Below the pieces are notes generated by a model. It had not been told where the DNA came from and made no database searches. It saw nothing but the letters and a program-made list of their open reading frames with translations. A program made the position numbers and the translations under genes. From the NCBI GenBank assembly GCA_946480295.1, contig CAMLIT010000118.1:1-13650 (forward strand): 13,650 nt of DNA, given 5' to 3'. Origin of the DNA: an uncultured Gemmatimonadota bacterium (GTDB lineage: Bacteria > Gemmatimonadota > Gemmatimonadetes > Gemmatimonadales > Gemmatimonadaceae). Of the stretch, positions 1 to 6,466 are shown piece by piece; the first letter of the stretch is position 1, and every line of letters starts with the position of its first letter.

Positions 1-56
1 CGAGGGTCGAGGGTCGAGGGTCGAGGGTCGAGGGTCGAGGGTCGAGGGTCGAGAGT
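1..56 (+). repeat. Tandem heptamer array, unit CGAGGGT
   Basis: Seven perfect head-to-tail copies of CGAGGGT fill 1-49 and one degenerate copy fills 50-56. The array is cut by the left edge, so its real length is unknown. In another phase the unit reads GGG-TCGA, giving the G3N4 pattern expected of G-quadruplex-forming DNA on the plus strand. A second short period-7 stretch (GTGGCGA, three copies) follows at about 61-81. The array is the left arm of the palindrome at 1-186. Confidence 0.95.
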
Positions 57-130
57 TGAAGTGGCGAGTGGCGAGTGGCGAGGGCCGAGATTCAGGCTTT
101 TTTCTCGCCCCTCGCCTCTCGCCCCTCTCT

Positions 131-186
131 CGACCCTCGACCCTAAACCCTCGACCCTAATCCCTCGACCCTAACCCCTCGCCCCT
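131..186 (-). repeat. Eight consecutive degenerate heptamers touching the rhomboid stop codon
   Basis: Read on the plus strand, 131-186 divides exactly into eight 7-mers: cgaccct, cgaccct, aaaccct, cgaccct, aatccct, cgaccct, aacccct, cgcccct. From the second unit, CG-type and AA-type units alternate. On the minus (sense) strand it begins with the AG of the TAG stop (185-187) and runs AGGGGCG AGGGGTT AGGGTCG and so on. G-runs recur every seven bases, so four or more G-tracts lie in the sense strand directly after the stop. Confidence 0.9.
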
Positions 187-946
187 ACGACATTCTATCA
201 TCCGGCGGGACGAAGCTCGCGAGGAAGCGGCGCTCGTCGGGGGTGAGGCTCGCCAGGCCGCGCTCGTTGATCTTGTCGAGGATGCGATTGAGCTCGTCGC
301 GGTTGATCTCGTGCGCCCGCTGCGGGTCGACGCGGCGCCAGTTCGCGAGGCGTCGGTCCTCCACCTTCGGCTGCACGCGCTGCTTGAACTTTCGAGCCCC
401 CTGCGTGTGGCCGATCCACTTCAGGTAGACGTATGCGCTGGCGAGGCCGCCGAGGTGCGCGAAGTGGGCGATGCCGCCACCGCCCCCGCTGAAGCCGAAC
501 CAGAGCGAGACGACGACGGTGATGATGATCAGCCAGCGTGCCTCGATCGGGAGCACGCCCCAGATGTAGATGTGATCGCGCGGCCAGTACGTCGCGAACG
601 CCAGCATGACGCCGAAGATGGCGCCCGAGGCGCCGATGATCGGTGCGCCGAAGGCCATGAAGAACGAGAGCACCGCGCCGCCGATCCCGCTCAGGAAGTA
701 GAGCCAGAGGTACCGGCGCGCCCCGAGCCGCATCTCCACGCGCGGTCCGAAGAAGAACAGCGCGATCATGTTGAACAGGATGTGCCCGAGGTTCGCGTGG
801 AGGAACATGTACGTGACGACCGTCCACGGTCGGACCAGCACGAGGGCGGGCACGAAATCCAGCGTGTACTTCAGCCCGGGCAGCGTCTGCTCGAGGAAGT
901 AGACGATGACGTTCGCGATGATGAGGCGGAGGGTCCAGGGAGTCAC
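185..946 (-). CDS. Rhomboid family intramembrane serine protease
   Basis: A 253-residue polytopic membrane protein of the rhomboid family, which cleaves transmembrane segments of other membrane proteins inside the bilayer. The catalytic serine is S107 in GASGAIFG and the catalytic histidine is H164 in the motif HFAHLGG. H55 and N59 in HILFN match the oxyanion-hole residues of E. coli GlpG (H150, N154), and the following EMRLG segment matches the loop after that helix. About six hydrophobic segments lie between residues 5 and 178. Residues 180-253 form a basic, hydrophilic tail ending in a helix-rich segment (DELNRILDKINERG), the small C-terminal domain seen on many rhomboids of Bacteroidota and Gemmatimonadota. 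The start is GTG at 946; no in-frame ATG nearby would keep the first helix, and no strong Shine-Dalgarno is visible. The gene is divergent from the TM2 gene and its TAG stop merges with the heptamer array. The substrate is unknown. Confidence 0.93.
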   Translation of the reverse strand: MTPWTLRLIIANVIVYFLEQTLPGLKYTLDFVPALVLVRPWTVVTYMFLHANLGHILFNMIALFFFGPRVEMRLGARRYLWLYFLSGIGGAVLSFFMAFGAPIIGASGAIFGVMLAFATYWPRDHIYIWGVLPIEARWLIIITVVVSLWFGFSGGGGGIAHFAHLGGLASAYVYLKWIGHTQGARKFKQRVQPKVEDRRLANWRRVDPQRAHEINRDELNRILDKINERGLASLTPDERRFLASFVPPDDRMS

Positions 947-981
947 GACAGGGCAGTGGTGCGAGGGAAGGCCGTCACCTG

Positions 982-987
982 TATACT
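982..987 (+). promoter_or_regulatory. Possible -10 box TATACT between divergent rhomboid and TM2 genes
   Basis: TATACT differs from TATAAT at one base and stands out in a very GC-rich 71-base divergent spacer. It lies about 30 bases before the TM2 start codon. No convincing -35 box is visible 17 bases upstream. The core GTATAC is palindromic, so it could serve either gene. A Shine-Dalgarno GGAG follows at 1007-1010. Confidence 0.35.
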
Positions 988-1017
988 AGGGCGGCCTCCC
1001 CCACACGGAGAAGATGC

Positions 1018-1344
1018 ATGACCGCCCAGATGACGTCCCTCCGTCCCAAGTTCTGCCCCGACTGCGGCAACGCGATCGACGCGCTCGCGCCGACCTGCCC
1101 CCACTGCGGCCTGAAGCAACCCGCCCTCCCCGGCCGCTCGGAGAAGCGCCTGCTCCCCGCGGTGCTGCTCTGCTTCTTCTTCGGCGTCTTCGGCGCGCAC
1201 CGCTTCTACACGGGCCGCATCGGCACCGCCGTCGTGCAGCTCCTCACCCTCGGCGGGCTGGGGATCTGGGCGCTCGTGGATCTGATCCTGCTGGCCACGG
1301 AACAGTTCCGCGACGGCGAGGGGCAGAAGATCACGGAGTGGTAG
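1018..1344 (+). CDS. Zinc-ribbon and TM2 domain membrane protein
   Basis: A 108-residue protein. Residues 13-30 form a small zinc ribbon with two C-x-x-C knuckles (C13/C16 and C27/C30). Residues 44-93 form a TM2 domain: a first membrane helix rich in Phe and Leu, the signature turn GAHRFYTG at 59-66, then a Gly-rich second helix ending in ALVDLILL. TM2 proteins are small two-helix membrane proteins of unknown molecular role; the cytoplasmic zinc ribbon suggests a scaffolding or sensing role, which is inference. The ATG at 1018 is preceded by GGAG at 1007-1010 (7-base spacing). An ATG four bases earlier is in another frame. It shares a short divergent promoter region with the rhomboid gene and ends in TAG followed by GGG, but without a heptamer array. 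Confidence 0.9.
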   Translation: MTAQMTSLRPKFCPDCGNAIDALAPTCPHCGLKQPALPGRSEKRLLPAVLLCFFFGVFGAHRFYTGRIGTAVVQLLTLGGLGIWALVDLILLATEQFRDGEGQKITEW

Positions 1345-1358
1345 GGACGCGGACATCG

Positions 1359-1780
1359 CTGGCTTCATCGCGCCGTGCCTGGGGCTCCGTGATCGGGCTG
1401 GCATCACACGTTGGGGGACACGGATGAACGCGCATGGTGCGGATCGGCGCGGATCCCTCCGTGTGGCGGGACGGCGCCTCGCGCCCAGCGGCCGGTCCGG
1501 GTCCCGCGACCGCCCCCCCGCCCCCATTCGCGCCGATTCGCACGATGTCCGATCAATTCGCGACTGCTCTCTGGAAGCGGGACAGGTAGAGGGGCCAGCG
1601 CGCGGTCAGAGGAGCCTGGTCGCGGCGTGCGTCGGGCTCCTCCACCGGGCTGGAATCACACGACGGGAAACGCGTGCTACCCCCGGTCCGCATCCGTCCG
1701 CTCCGTGACCTCCGTCGAATCCGTGTCGAATCGGCGTTGATGCCCGCCGCCGCGAAGGCCCCAGCGCACGGCGCGACTGG
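1359..1780. repeat. Dispersed intergenic element with inverted-repeat ends, copy 1
   Basis: This occupies nearly all of the 470-base gap between the TM2 and M20 genes. The left arm (about 1359-1428) begins CTGGCTTCATCGCGCCGTGC and continues through GGCATCACACG to ACACGGATGAAC. The right arm (about 1701-1780) is a diverged reverse complement of it. A second element at 10809-11175 shares the arms and parts of the centre: a 25-base identity at 1702-1726 (to 11093-11117), ATTCGCACGATGTCC at 1536-1550 (to 10979-10993), and GCGGCCGGTCCGG at 1488-1500 (to 10939-10951). No convincing protein is encoded. It resembles a MITE-like or structured-RNA element; I do not recognise the family and see no target-site duplication. 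Confidence 0.7.
1621..1674 (+). repeat. Extra internal half-copy of the element's end repeat
   Basis: GCGGCGTGCGTCGGGCTCCT, then CGGGCTGGAATCACACG and GGGAAACGCG, repeats in the same orientation the left-arm sequence at about 1369-1422 and the left arm of the second element at about 10820-10874. Copy 1 therefore carries three end-type sequences, two direct and one inverted, which suggests a nested or partly duplicated element. Confidence 0.6.
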
Positions 1781-1793
1781 CGCGCCCGAACGC

Positions 1794-1821
1794 CTCCCGA
1801 CTCCCGCCTCCCGCCTACCGC
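1794..1821 (-). repeat. Short GCGGGAG heptamer array spanning the M20 stop codon
   Basis: On the sense (minus) strand the series reads GCGGTAG, GCGGGAG, GCGGGAG, TCGGGAG in perfect 7-base phase. The TAG stop of the M20 gene (1817-1815) is the last three bases of the first, degenerate unit. The same unit forms the longer array at 10716-10750. Confidence 0.85.
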
Positions 1822-3194
1822 GCCCCCACCGCCCCCCGCTCCCCTCGCCCCAGCAGCCGGTACATCAGCACCGCCGCGCGCTCGGTCTGCATCGGGATCG
1901 TCCGCAGGTCCACGCGCTCGTTTGGCGTGTGCGCGCCGGCGCCGCCGACGCCGAGGCCGTCGAGGCCGGGGATGAGGGGCGCGACGAAGGAGATGTCGCC
2001 CGCGCCGCGGCGGCTCGGGTCGAGCGCCGCCACCGGCCCGTAGCCGAGCGCCTGGCTCGCCGAGTCGTAGACGGCGAGCAGCGCGTAGTTCGCCGGGGTC
2101 GGGGGCATCGCCGGGTACTCGTCCTCGAAGGTGATCACCGCCGCGGTGCCCGGCAGGTTGTTCCCGCCGACGATCTCGCGCATCCGCTCGCGCGTCCGCT
2201 GCTTCTGGTCCTCCGACAGGAAGCGCAGGTCGCCGCTCACGGTCACGCGGCTGGCGATGATGTTGAGCTTCGACGCCGCCCGTCCCGCGACGTGCACGCT
2301 GTCGTACGAGACGTCGGTGCCGCCGACGATCACGCTCGGGCTGAAGGTGAGGTCGGGCGTGCCGGCGAGCTGCTGGCGGAAGGCGTCGAGGATGCGCGCC
2401 GCCTCGAAGATCGCGCCATCGCCGACCGACGGCGAGAAGATCCCCGCCGTGTGTCCGCCCTTGCCGCTCACGTCGAGGCGCCAGCTGCTCGCGCCGCGAC
2501 GCGCGACGGTCGCGTCGCCGCGATTGCCGCCCTCGAAGCCGAGCGCGACGTCGCTGTGCTTCGCCGCGTCGACGAGCGCCGCGCGCGCCAGGACGAGCGG
2601 GTCGCCCGTCGACTCCTCGTCGCCGGTCATGACCACCGTGATCGTCGCGTCGTCGAGCGCGCCGACGCGCTGGAGCGCCTTCAGCGCGTAGACGATCACG
2701 ACGTCACCCCCCTTCATGTCGCTCGACCCGGCGCCCTTCGCCGTGATGCTGTCGAGCGGCGCGTAGCCGAGCGTGTCACCCTCGACCACGGTGTCGAGGT
2801 GGCCGATGAGCAGGAGCCGCTTGCCCGAGGTGCCGCGTCGCTCGGCGACGAGGTGGCCGGCGCGGTGCATCCGCGCCGGCATCGAGACCCAGCGCGTGTG
2901 GAAGCCGAGCGCGCGCAGCTCGCGCGCGAAGAGCGAGCCCACCGCGCGCACGCCGCGCACGTCGAGCGTCTGCGACTTGATGTTCACGGCACGTCGCAGC
3001 AGCGCCAGCTCGTCCTTCTGGTGCCCGGCGATGTAGTCGCGCATCGCCGCTTCGGCGGGGGTGAGCTGCTGCGCGTGGAGCGGCGCCGCGCAGAGGACGA
3101 GCGCCGCGGCGCAGGCGAGCAGGCGCGGCGCGACGAGGGACGACGCGGCGCGCCGGAGCGGACGGGGACGGCGACGGGCGGAGAGGCGATGCAT
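1815..3194 (-). CDS. Exported M20 family zinc peptidase, glutamate carboxypeptidase-like
   Basis: A 459-residue hydrolase predicted to remove C-terminal amino acids, probably glutamate-like, from small peptides or folate-type conjugates in the periplasm. An Arg-rich n-region and hydrophobic segment end in a signal peptidase site near residue 41 (LHAQ). The co-catalytic zinc ligands of the M20 family are visible: H132 in GHLDT (with D134), bridging D159 in GSSDMKGG, E193 (general base) and E194 in GDEES, E221 in FEGGN and H422 in GAHTPNE. Glu at the fourth ligand position and the spacing resemble carboxypeptidase G2. H248 in GKGGHTAG lies in the lid/dimer domain. The ATG at 3194 is the only start that keeps the signal peptide; its Shine-Dalgarno is weak. 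The last residues (GRGERGAVGAR) are encoded by G-rich DNA that runs into the heptamer array and resembles the end of the barrel gene at 9851-10714. Confidence 0.9.
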   Translation of the reverse strand: MHRLSARRRPRPLRRAASSLVAPRLLACAAALVLCAAPLHAQQLTPAEAAMRDYIAGHQKDELALLRRAVNIKSQTLDVRGVRAVGSLFARELRALGFHTRWVSMPARMHRAGHLVAERRGTSGKRLLLIGHLDTVVEGDTLGYAPLDSITAKGAGSSDMKGGDVVIVYALKALQRVGALDDATITVVMTGDEESTGDPLVLARAALVDAAKHSDVALGFEGGNRGDATVARRGASSWRLDVSGKGGHTAGIFSPSVGDGAIFEAARILDAFRQQLAGTPDLTFSPSVIVGGTDVSYDSVHVAGRAASKLNIIASRVTVSGDLRFLSEDQKQRTRERMREIVGGNNLPGTAAVITFEDEYPAMPPTPANYALLAVYDSASQALGYGPVAALDPSRRGAGDISFVAPLIPGLDGLGVGGAGAHTPNERVDLRTIPMQTERAAVLMYRLLGRGERGAVGAR

Positions 3195-3257
3195 CGCGAT
3201 GTGGTGTGATCGGGGGCAACGACAAAGCTCGTCGCCGACACGGGAACCCGCAACGCG

Positions 3258-3290
3258 CGCGGCCTCCGCTCCCTCGGAGCGGAGGCCGCG
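3258..3290 (-). terminator. Perfect 15-bp GC hairpin after the small barrel gene
   Basis: 3258-3272 and 3276-3290 are exact reverse complements with a 3-base CTC loop. It lies 28 bases past the TGA stop of the minus-strand gene at 3318-3893 and before the start of the M20 gene. No T-run follows in the minus direction, so it may act as an attenuator, an RNA-stabilising structure or a terminator without a U-tract. It would partly separate expression of the barrel from the M20 gene. Confidence 0.6.
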
Positions 3291-3317
3291 AAAGGCCGCG
3301 CCCGGCGCGACCGATCA

Positions 3318-3893
3318 TCAGAAGAACGAGACGCCGACGGTGATCGGGATGAGCTGTTCGCCGGTGCCGAAGATGTAGTGGTAGCGCGCCTCCAGGTACA
3401 CGTTCATGTCCGTGAGCGGCAGCCGATAACCGCCGCCGCCGTTGACGCCCGCCTTCGTCGTCGTCGGGCTGCCGTCCATGAACCCGCCGCGATCGTAGCT
3501 GCCGTAGATCCCCAGCCCGCCGATCAGGTACAGCCCGCCCGACTGGCTCGCCGCGGGCATCCCCGAGAGATCGTAGGTGAGGTTCACCGTGCCCGCGGCC
3601 AGACGGTGCGAGATGCCGGAGTAGCCCTGCCAGCCCTCCTGGTTGTACATCCCCTCCAGGCGGAAGCCCAGGGGCGAGAGCGTGCTCGCCATGCCGAACG
3701 AGACGCCGATGTTGTAGCCGGTGTTCAGGCCGTTGGTGTAGCTGCCGACGGGGATCGCGAGCCCGCCGGAGACGCCGAACGACGTCTTGCTCTGCGCGGC
3801 GGCGGCGCGACTGCCGACGGCGAGGGCGGCGATCATCGTCAGGGCGAGGGTGCCGCGGATCGTGGCGTGCGAGCGTGTGGACAATGCGTACAT
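3318..3893 (-). CDS. Small outer-membrane beta-barrel protein (OmpW/porin-like)
   Basis: A 191-residue secreted protein. A signal peptide (hydrophobic segment at about 14-30, site after AAAAQ near 34) precedes short amphipathic strands rich in Gly and Tyr, for example VSGGLAIPVG, GYNIGVSFG, LYLIGGLGIYGSY and VYLEARYHYIF. The chain ends in an aromatic Phe pair (VGVSFF), the usual signal for barrel insertion by the BAM complex. Length and pattern fit an eight-stranded barrel of the OmpW/porin type; ligand and function are unknown. The ATG at 3893 was chosen because GGAG lies 7 bases upstream and it gives an ordinary signal peptide, whereas the frame stays open further upstream to 4178. It is divergent from the OprB-type gene and upstream of the M20 peptidase on the same strand, separated by 123 bases and a hairpin. 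Confidence 0.82.
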   Translation of the reverse strand: MYALSTRSHATIRGTLALTMIAALAVGSRAAAAQSKTSFGVSGGLAIPVGSYTNGLNTGYNIGVSFGMASTLSPLGFRLEGMYNQEGWQGYSGISHRLAAGTVNLTYDLSGMPAASQSGGLYLIGGLGIYGSYDRGGFMDGSPTTTKAGVNGGGGYRLPLTDMNVYLEARYHYIFGTGEQLIPITVGVSFF

Positions 3894-4017
3894 GCGTGCT
3901 CCAGGTTCGGAAGTGGTCGCGGCGGTCTCGGCCAGAAGCGTGCCATCTTCGGCGCCGGCCGTGTCGCGAGCACGCGCCGTGCAATGCGCGGCGGAGCCCG
4001 CCGACGTCGCTGATACC
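3894..4017. promoter_or_regulatory. Divergent promoter region between small barrel and OprB-type porin
   Basis: 124 bases separate the two divergent start codons. No clear -10/-35 pair is visible on either strand. GGCGG-AGC-CCGCC near 3990-4003 is a short perfect hairpin or operator candidate. The region is assigned by position only. Confidence 0.3.
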
Positions 4018-5319
4018 GTGCATCGATCGCCAGGGTTCCTGCTCGAACCGTTCCACATCGCCGTTCGACTCGTGCCGCTCGCGCTCGCGCTGTGCGTCCC
4101 GCGCCGGCTCGCCGCGCAGGGCGAGCTGCCGAGCGAGCCGGTGCGACCCACGTCACACGCCGCGCGGCTCTCCGTCACCTACGACGGCGACGCGATGCGC
4201 GACGTCGCCGGCGGGGAGCGGCGGGGCGGCGCGTACGCCGGCGAGCTGGGGGTGCAGCTCCTCGTGAACGGCCGCCGCGCCATCGGCTGGCGCGGCGCGT
4301 CGTTCTACGCGCACGCGGTGCAGGACCACGGGACCGATCCCAGCGACGTGGTGGGCGACGCGCAGGGGGTGAGCAGCCTCGCCGCGCCGGCGGGGTGGCG
4401 GCTCGACGAGCTGTGGCTCCAGCAGAACCTCCTGCGCGACCGCGTCTCGCTCCTCGTCGGCCGCTACGACGCGAACAGCGAGTTCTATCGGCTCGAGACG
4501 GCGGACCTCTTCCTCAACAGCTCGTTCGGCATCGGGCCGGAGTTCGCCGGGAGCGGCTCGCTCGGCCCGTCCACCGCGCCATATACCGCCGTCGGCGCGC
4601 GCGTGCGCATGAAGGCGTCGGATCGCGCCGTCGCCCGCGTCGCCGTCATGAACGGCGCGCCGGTGGACCGCCCCGACGGCGGCGTGCGGCTCTTCGCGCC
4701 GGGCGACGGGCTGCTCGTCCTCGGCGAAGCCTCGGTGCTCTTCACGCCCCGGCTCGGGCTCATCCCGCGCAACCATCGCATCCGTATCGGCCGCGGCCAG
4801 GTCAAGGCGTACGGCGGGAAGCTCGCGCTCGGCGCGTGGTACTACACGGCGCGCTTCCCCGACGTGAGCGACACGACCGCGGACGGCTCACCCGTGCTGC
4901 ATCGCGGGAGCCGCGGCGCCTACCTCCTCGCGGACCAGACGATCTGGACGCAGGATGCCGACACGGCGCGGCAGCTCGCCGTCTTCGGGCAGCTCGGCAT
5001 CGGCGACTCGCGCGTGAACCGCGTCGGGCGCTACCTCGGCCTCGGCCTCGCCTTCACGGGGCTGCTGCCGGGGCGGGACGCCGACGAGCTCGGGCTCGCG
5101 ATGGCGTCGGCGCACGATGGCGGCCCCTGGGTGCGTCGGGAGCTCGCCGACGGGATCGCGGCCGCGGAGACGGAGACGACCTACGAGCTGTCGTACCTCA
5201 CGCAGATCGGCGGGTGGCTGGCGGTGCAGCCCGACGTGCAGTTCGTGGTGCGCCCGGGCGCGACGCACGAGCTGCACAACGCCGTGGTGCTCGGGGCGCG
5301 CTTCGAGCTGTCGCGCTGA
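4018..5319 (+). CDS. OprB-type carbohydrate-selective porin family protein
   Basis: A 433-residue outer-membrane beta-barrel. OprB porins pass sugars such as glucose across the outer membrane. Family-typical features are the segment FLNSSFGIGPEF at about 166-176, the preceding ELWLQQNLL...LLVGRYDAN with its 'vGryD' turn, the middle stretch GAYLLADQTIW, and the near-terminal strand LAVQPDVQFVV followed by a Pro-Gly turn. The C-terminus ends FELSR rather than in Phe. The start is uncertain: GTG at 4018 gives a signal peptide with a hydrophobic core (about 16-27) and cleavage after LAAQ near 34. GTG at 4072 would give a very short one, and the frame is open upstream but overlaps the divergent gene. 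No strong Shine-Dalgarno decides it. The next gene starts 64 bases downstream, so the two probably form an operon. The substrate cannot be read from sequence. Confidence 0.8.
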   Translation: MHRSPGFLLEPFHIAVRLVPLALALCVPRRLAAQGELPSEPVRPTSHAARLSVTYDGDAMRDVAGGERRGGAYAGELGVQLLVNGRRAIGWRGASFYAHAVQDHGTDPSDVVGDAQGVSSLAAPAGWRLDELWLQQNLLRDRVSLLVGRYDANSEFYRLETADLFLNSSFGIGPEFAGSGSLGPSTAPYTAVGARVRMKASDRAVARVAVMNGAPVDRPDGGVRLFAPGDGLLVLGEASVLFTPRLGLIPRNHRIRIGRGQVKAYGGKLALGAWYYTARFPDVSDTTADGSPVLHRGSRGAYLLADQTIWTQDADTARQLAVFGQLGIGDSRVNRVGRYLGLGLAFTGLLPGRDADELGLAMASAHDGGPWVRRELADGIAAAETETTYELSYLTQIGGWLAVQPDVQFVVRPGATHELHNAVVLGARFELSR

Positions 5320-5383
5320 GTCGCGCCGCCCTTGCCAGCGCCGCGTCCCCGTGAGACGTTCATCGGCGGGGAGGTCCCTCCAC

Positions 5384-6451
5384 ATGATCCCGACGCGCTT
5401 CCGCGCAGTGCCCCTCCGGCGGCTCGCCGCCGCCCTCCTGCTCGTGATCCCCGGCGTCGCGACGCGCGCGGCGGCACAGGCCGAGCCGGCCGTCCAGCTC
5501 CACGTCGTCCGCGACACCGCGGTGGGCGAGGTCGTGCTCATCTACGGGCCGCTGGACCTGCCGCCGAACGCGATGCCCGACGCGCCGCTGCGCACCGTCG
5601 CGCTGCCCTTCGACGGTTGGGTGCACGGCTACCGCGTCGAGCTGGTGGACAGCACCGGACACGAGCTGCCGCACTCACTGCTCCACCACGTGAACCTCAT
5701 CGTGCCGGCGAAGCGCGAGCTGTTCAGCCAGATCATGCTCCGCCTCGCCGCGGCGGGCACGGAGACGCCGCCGGTGGAGCTGCCGTCGCTGCTCGGCTAT
5801 CGCGTGCACGCCGGCGACTCCCTCCTCGTCTCGGCGATGTTGCACAACCCGACGCCTGACGCGTACACCGGCGTGCGGCTCCTCGTGCACCTGGCCTTCC
5901 GGCCGGCGGACAGCTGGCTCTCCTCGCTCGACATCTATCCCTTCTACGTCGACGTCATGCCGCCGGCGGGCTCGCACTCCTTCGACGTGCCCCCAGGGCA
6001 CTCGACGCGCTCGTGGGAGGGGAAGCCCGCGGTGCCCGGCCGCATCCTCGGCGTGAGCGGCCACCTGCACCGCTACGGCACCGCCCTGCGCCTCGAGGAC
6101 GTCACCGCGGGGAAGGTCCTGTGGGAGGGCCACCCGGACACCGACAGCACCGGCGAGATCGTCGGCTTTCCGATGAAGCGCTTCTACTGGACGCTTGGCG
6201 TGCCGATCGACACCTCCCACGTCTACCGCCTGACGGCGGTGTACGACAACCCGACGGGGCACACGATCGTCGACGGCGGCATGGGCGCGCTCGGCGGCGC
6301 CTTCCTCCCCGCGCGCGGCGCGGTGTGGCCTGCCATCTCGCCGACGAACGCGGAGTACGAGCTGGATCGCAAGCTCACCTATCGCCTGATCCCGCAGCCC
6401 GGCGGCATGGACGAGATGCACCGCCCGGGTGGGATGCACATGGACCACTGA
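5384..6451 (+). CDS. Exported protein resembling copper type II ascorbate-dependent monooxygenases (PHM/DBH fold)
   Basis: A 355-residue secreted protein with a signal peptide ending near residue 32 (RAAAQA). Its histidines follow the order known for peptidylglycine and dopamine beta-monooxygenases: an HH pair (H101/H102 in LLHHVNLI), a third His 52 residues on (H154 in AMLHNP), then H-x-H (H227/H229 in GHLHRYG), with a later YDNPTG...GGMGALGG segment like the strand bearing the CuM methionine. The overall HH to HxH distance (126) is close to PHM (135). The exact CuM Met position appears to be A306, with M300 six residues earlier, so the second site may be altered. The C-terminal 16 residues are rich in Met and His (GGMDEMHRPGGMHMDH), a possible copper-binding tail. 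The ATG at 5384 has GGGGAGG at 5368-5374. It follows the OprB gene by 64 bases. Fold assignment is moderate; activity and substrate are not known. Confidence 0.6.
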   Translation: MIPTRFRAVPLRRLAAALLLVIPGVATRAAAQAEPAVQLHVVRDTAVGEVVLIYGPLDLPPNAMPDAPLRTVALPFDGWVHGYRVELVDSTGHELPHSLLHHVNLIVPAKRELFSQIMLRLAAAGTETPPVELPSLLGYRVHAGDSLLVSAMLHNPTPDAYTGVRLLVHLAFRPADSWLSSLDIYPFYVDVMPPAGSHSFDVPPGHSTRSWEGKPAVPGRILGVSGHLHRYGTALRLEDVTAGKVLWEGHPDTDSTGEIVGFPMKRFYWTLGVPIDTSHVYRLTAVYDNPTGHTIVDGGMGALGGAFLPARGAVWPAISPTNAEYELDRKLTYRLIPQPGGMDEMHRPGGMHMDH

Positions 6452-6466
6452 CCGGCCGCCCGGTCA
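6449..6466. terminator. Bidirectional hairpin made of two convergent stop codons
   Basis: TGACCGG at 6449-6455 pairs with CCGGTCA at 6460-6466 around a 4-base loop CCGC. The TGA of the plus-strand gene and the TGA of the minus-strand phosphoketolase gene form the base of the same 7-bp stem, so coding regions are only 12 bases apart. No T-run is present on either side. Confidence 0.5.

Larger units (their letters stand above)
1..186. terminator. Large imperfect palindrome downstream of the rhomboid gene; possible terminator or 3' mRNA structure
   Basis: The G-rich arm (1-88) and the C-rich arm (104-186) are near reverse complements: CGAGGGT units on the left, ACCCTCG units on the right, and an inner stem of GCGAGGG-CGAG type around 78-89 against 104-115. 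The centre carries six Ts at 98-103. A minus-strand transcript leaving the rhomboid gene would first make the G-rich arm, then its complement, so it could fold into either a G-quadruplex or a very long hairpin. No U-run follows the hairpin in that direction, so a classical intrinsic terminator is not shown; termination is an inference from position and structure. Confidence 0.5.

Noticed and set aside
91..103. Classical intrinsic terminator using the six Ts at 98-103
   Set aside because: The stem directly before the T-run (GCC...GGC) is only about three base pairs, and no plus-strand gene end is visible to its left.
1..186. CRISPR array
   Set aside because: The unit is 7 bases with no spacers; it is a simple tandem repeat in inverted arms.
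131..186. Telomere sequence from the CCCTAA steps
   Set aside because: The true period is 7/14 bases with CG-type units between, and it lies inside a bacterial gene context.
1411..1740. Small plus-strand open frames in the 1345-1814 gap
   Set aside because: The translations are Arg/Pro-rich without motifs or ribosome sites, and the DNA is explained by the dispersed element.
1674..3209. A 511-codon plus-strand open frame
   Set aside because: It is antisense to the M20 peptidase gene, with Arg/Ala/Val-rich composition and no domain; the minus strand has clear catalytic motifs.
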